Positions 63,941-64,000 of a DNA stretch of 64,000 bases are shown in pieces (positions within the stretch are counted from its first letter, which is position 1; each line of letters starts with the position of its first letter). The position numbers and the translations under genes are program-made. The notes beneath the pieces are model-generated. The model saw only the letters and a list, made by a program, of their open reading frames with translations, searched no databases and was not told the DNA's origin. This stretch comes from Ditylenchus dipsaci (lineage: Eukaryota; Nematoda; Chromadorea; Rhabditida; Anguinidae): positions 520,026 through 584,025 of the forward strand of contig SADC01001305.1 of the NCBI GenBank assembly GCA_004194705.1, in the 5' to 3' direction.

Positions 63941-64000
63941 AGCAATAGCAAAGTTAAGTAATGGCCTAAAAGTTCCGTCGCCGGCAATGAAAAGCTCACA

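Overview
The window looks like AT-rich genomic DNA of a nematode. The evidence is a class e/ab serpentine chemoreceptor with the family's diagnostic motifs, a nematode-type secreted cystine-knot protein, GT-AG introns mostly of 34-60 nt with TTTCAG/TTTTAG acceptors, and exocyst, peroxisomal and P450 genes. I cannot name the species. All gene structures below were assembled by eye from exon translations, splice signals and intron phase.

Layout, left to right: chemoreceptor 3' part (3.9-5.0 kb, +); two small secreted proteins (7.2-7.8 and 8.3-8.5 kb, -); an 834-bp palindrome carrying tRNA-like promoters (9.7-10.6 kb); a small multi-pass membrane protein (10.8-11.5 kb, -); a zinc alcohol dehydrogenase of the erythritol/threitol type (13.4-14.9 kb, +); a trypsin-like protease (15.8-17.1 kb, -); EXOC8/Exo84 with 13 exons (18.2-24.0 kb, +); a secreted cystine-knot precursor with 8 exons (25.8-29.0 kb, -); a broken hypothetical gene (29.9-30.4 kb, -); sarcosine oxidase PIPOX (31.6-34.1 kb, -); two convergent secreted peptides (34.5-35.9 kb); a GT11 fucosyltransferase with 9 exons (37.1-44.2 kb, -); a neuropeptide-like precursor (50.1-50.5 kb, +); a cytochrome P450 with 11 exons (50.9-53.1 kb, -); a Merlin/IS1595-type transposon (53.5-55.1 kb); a Lys-rich protein (58.6-59.4 kb, -); and a small secreted protein at the right end (63.4-63.7 kb, -). 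The genes do not form an obvious pathway. They are ordinary housekeeping, secretory and sensory genes separated by repeats.

Non-coding space is dominated by inverted-repeat elements. Four groups are recognisable: (1) Tigger/pogo-like elements with CAGTCGA ends and TA target sites; (2) elements with ACCGTATTTTCTC ends; (3) hAT-like elements with CAGGGCTG-type ends and 8-bp target-site duplications; (4) elements sharing the CCTTGGTCCCCC-CTGTTG end of the local Merlin transposon. The most striking pattern is that, behind conserved ends, each element carries its own private short word. The word is mirrored in both arms and often iterated many times, while sister elements carry unrelated words. 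This is my main candidate for something not well described.

A second global signal is that almost every gene contains one or more apparent single-base frame breaks, usually in or beside homopolymers. Intron phases close exactly when one base is allowed for. I read these as residual consensus errors of a long-read assembly rather than pseudogenes.
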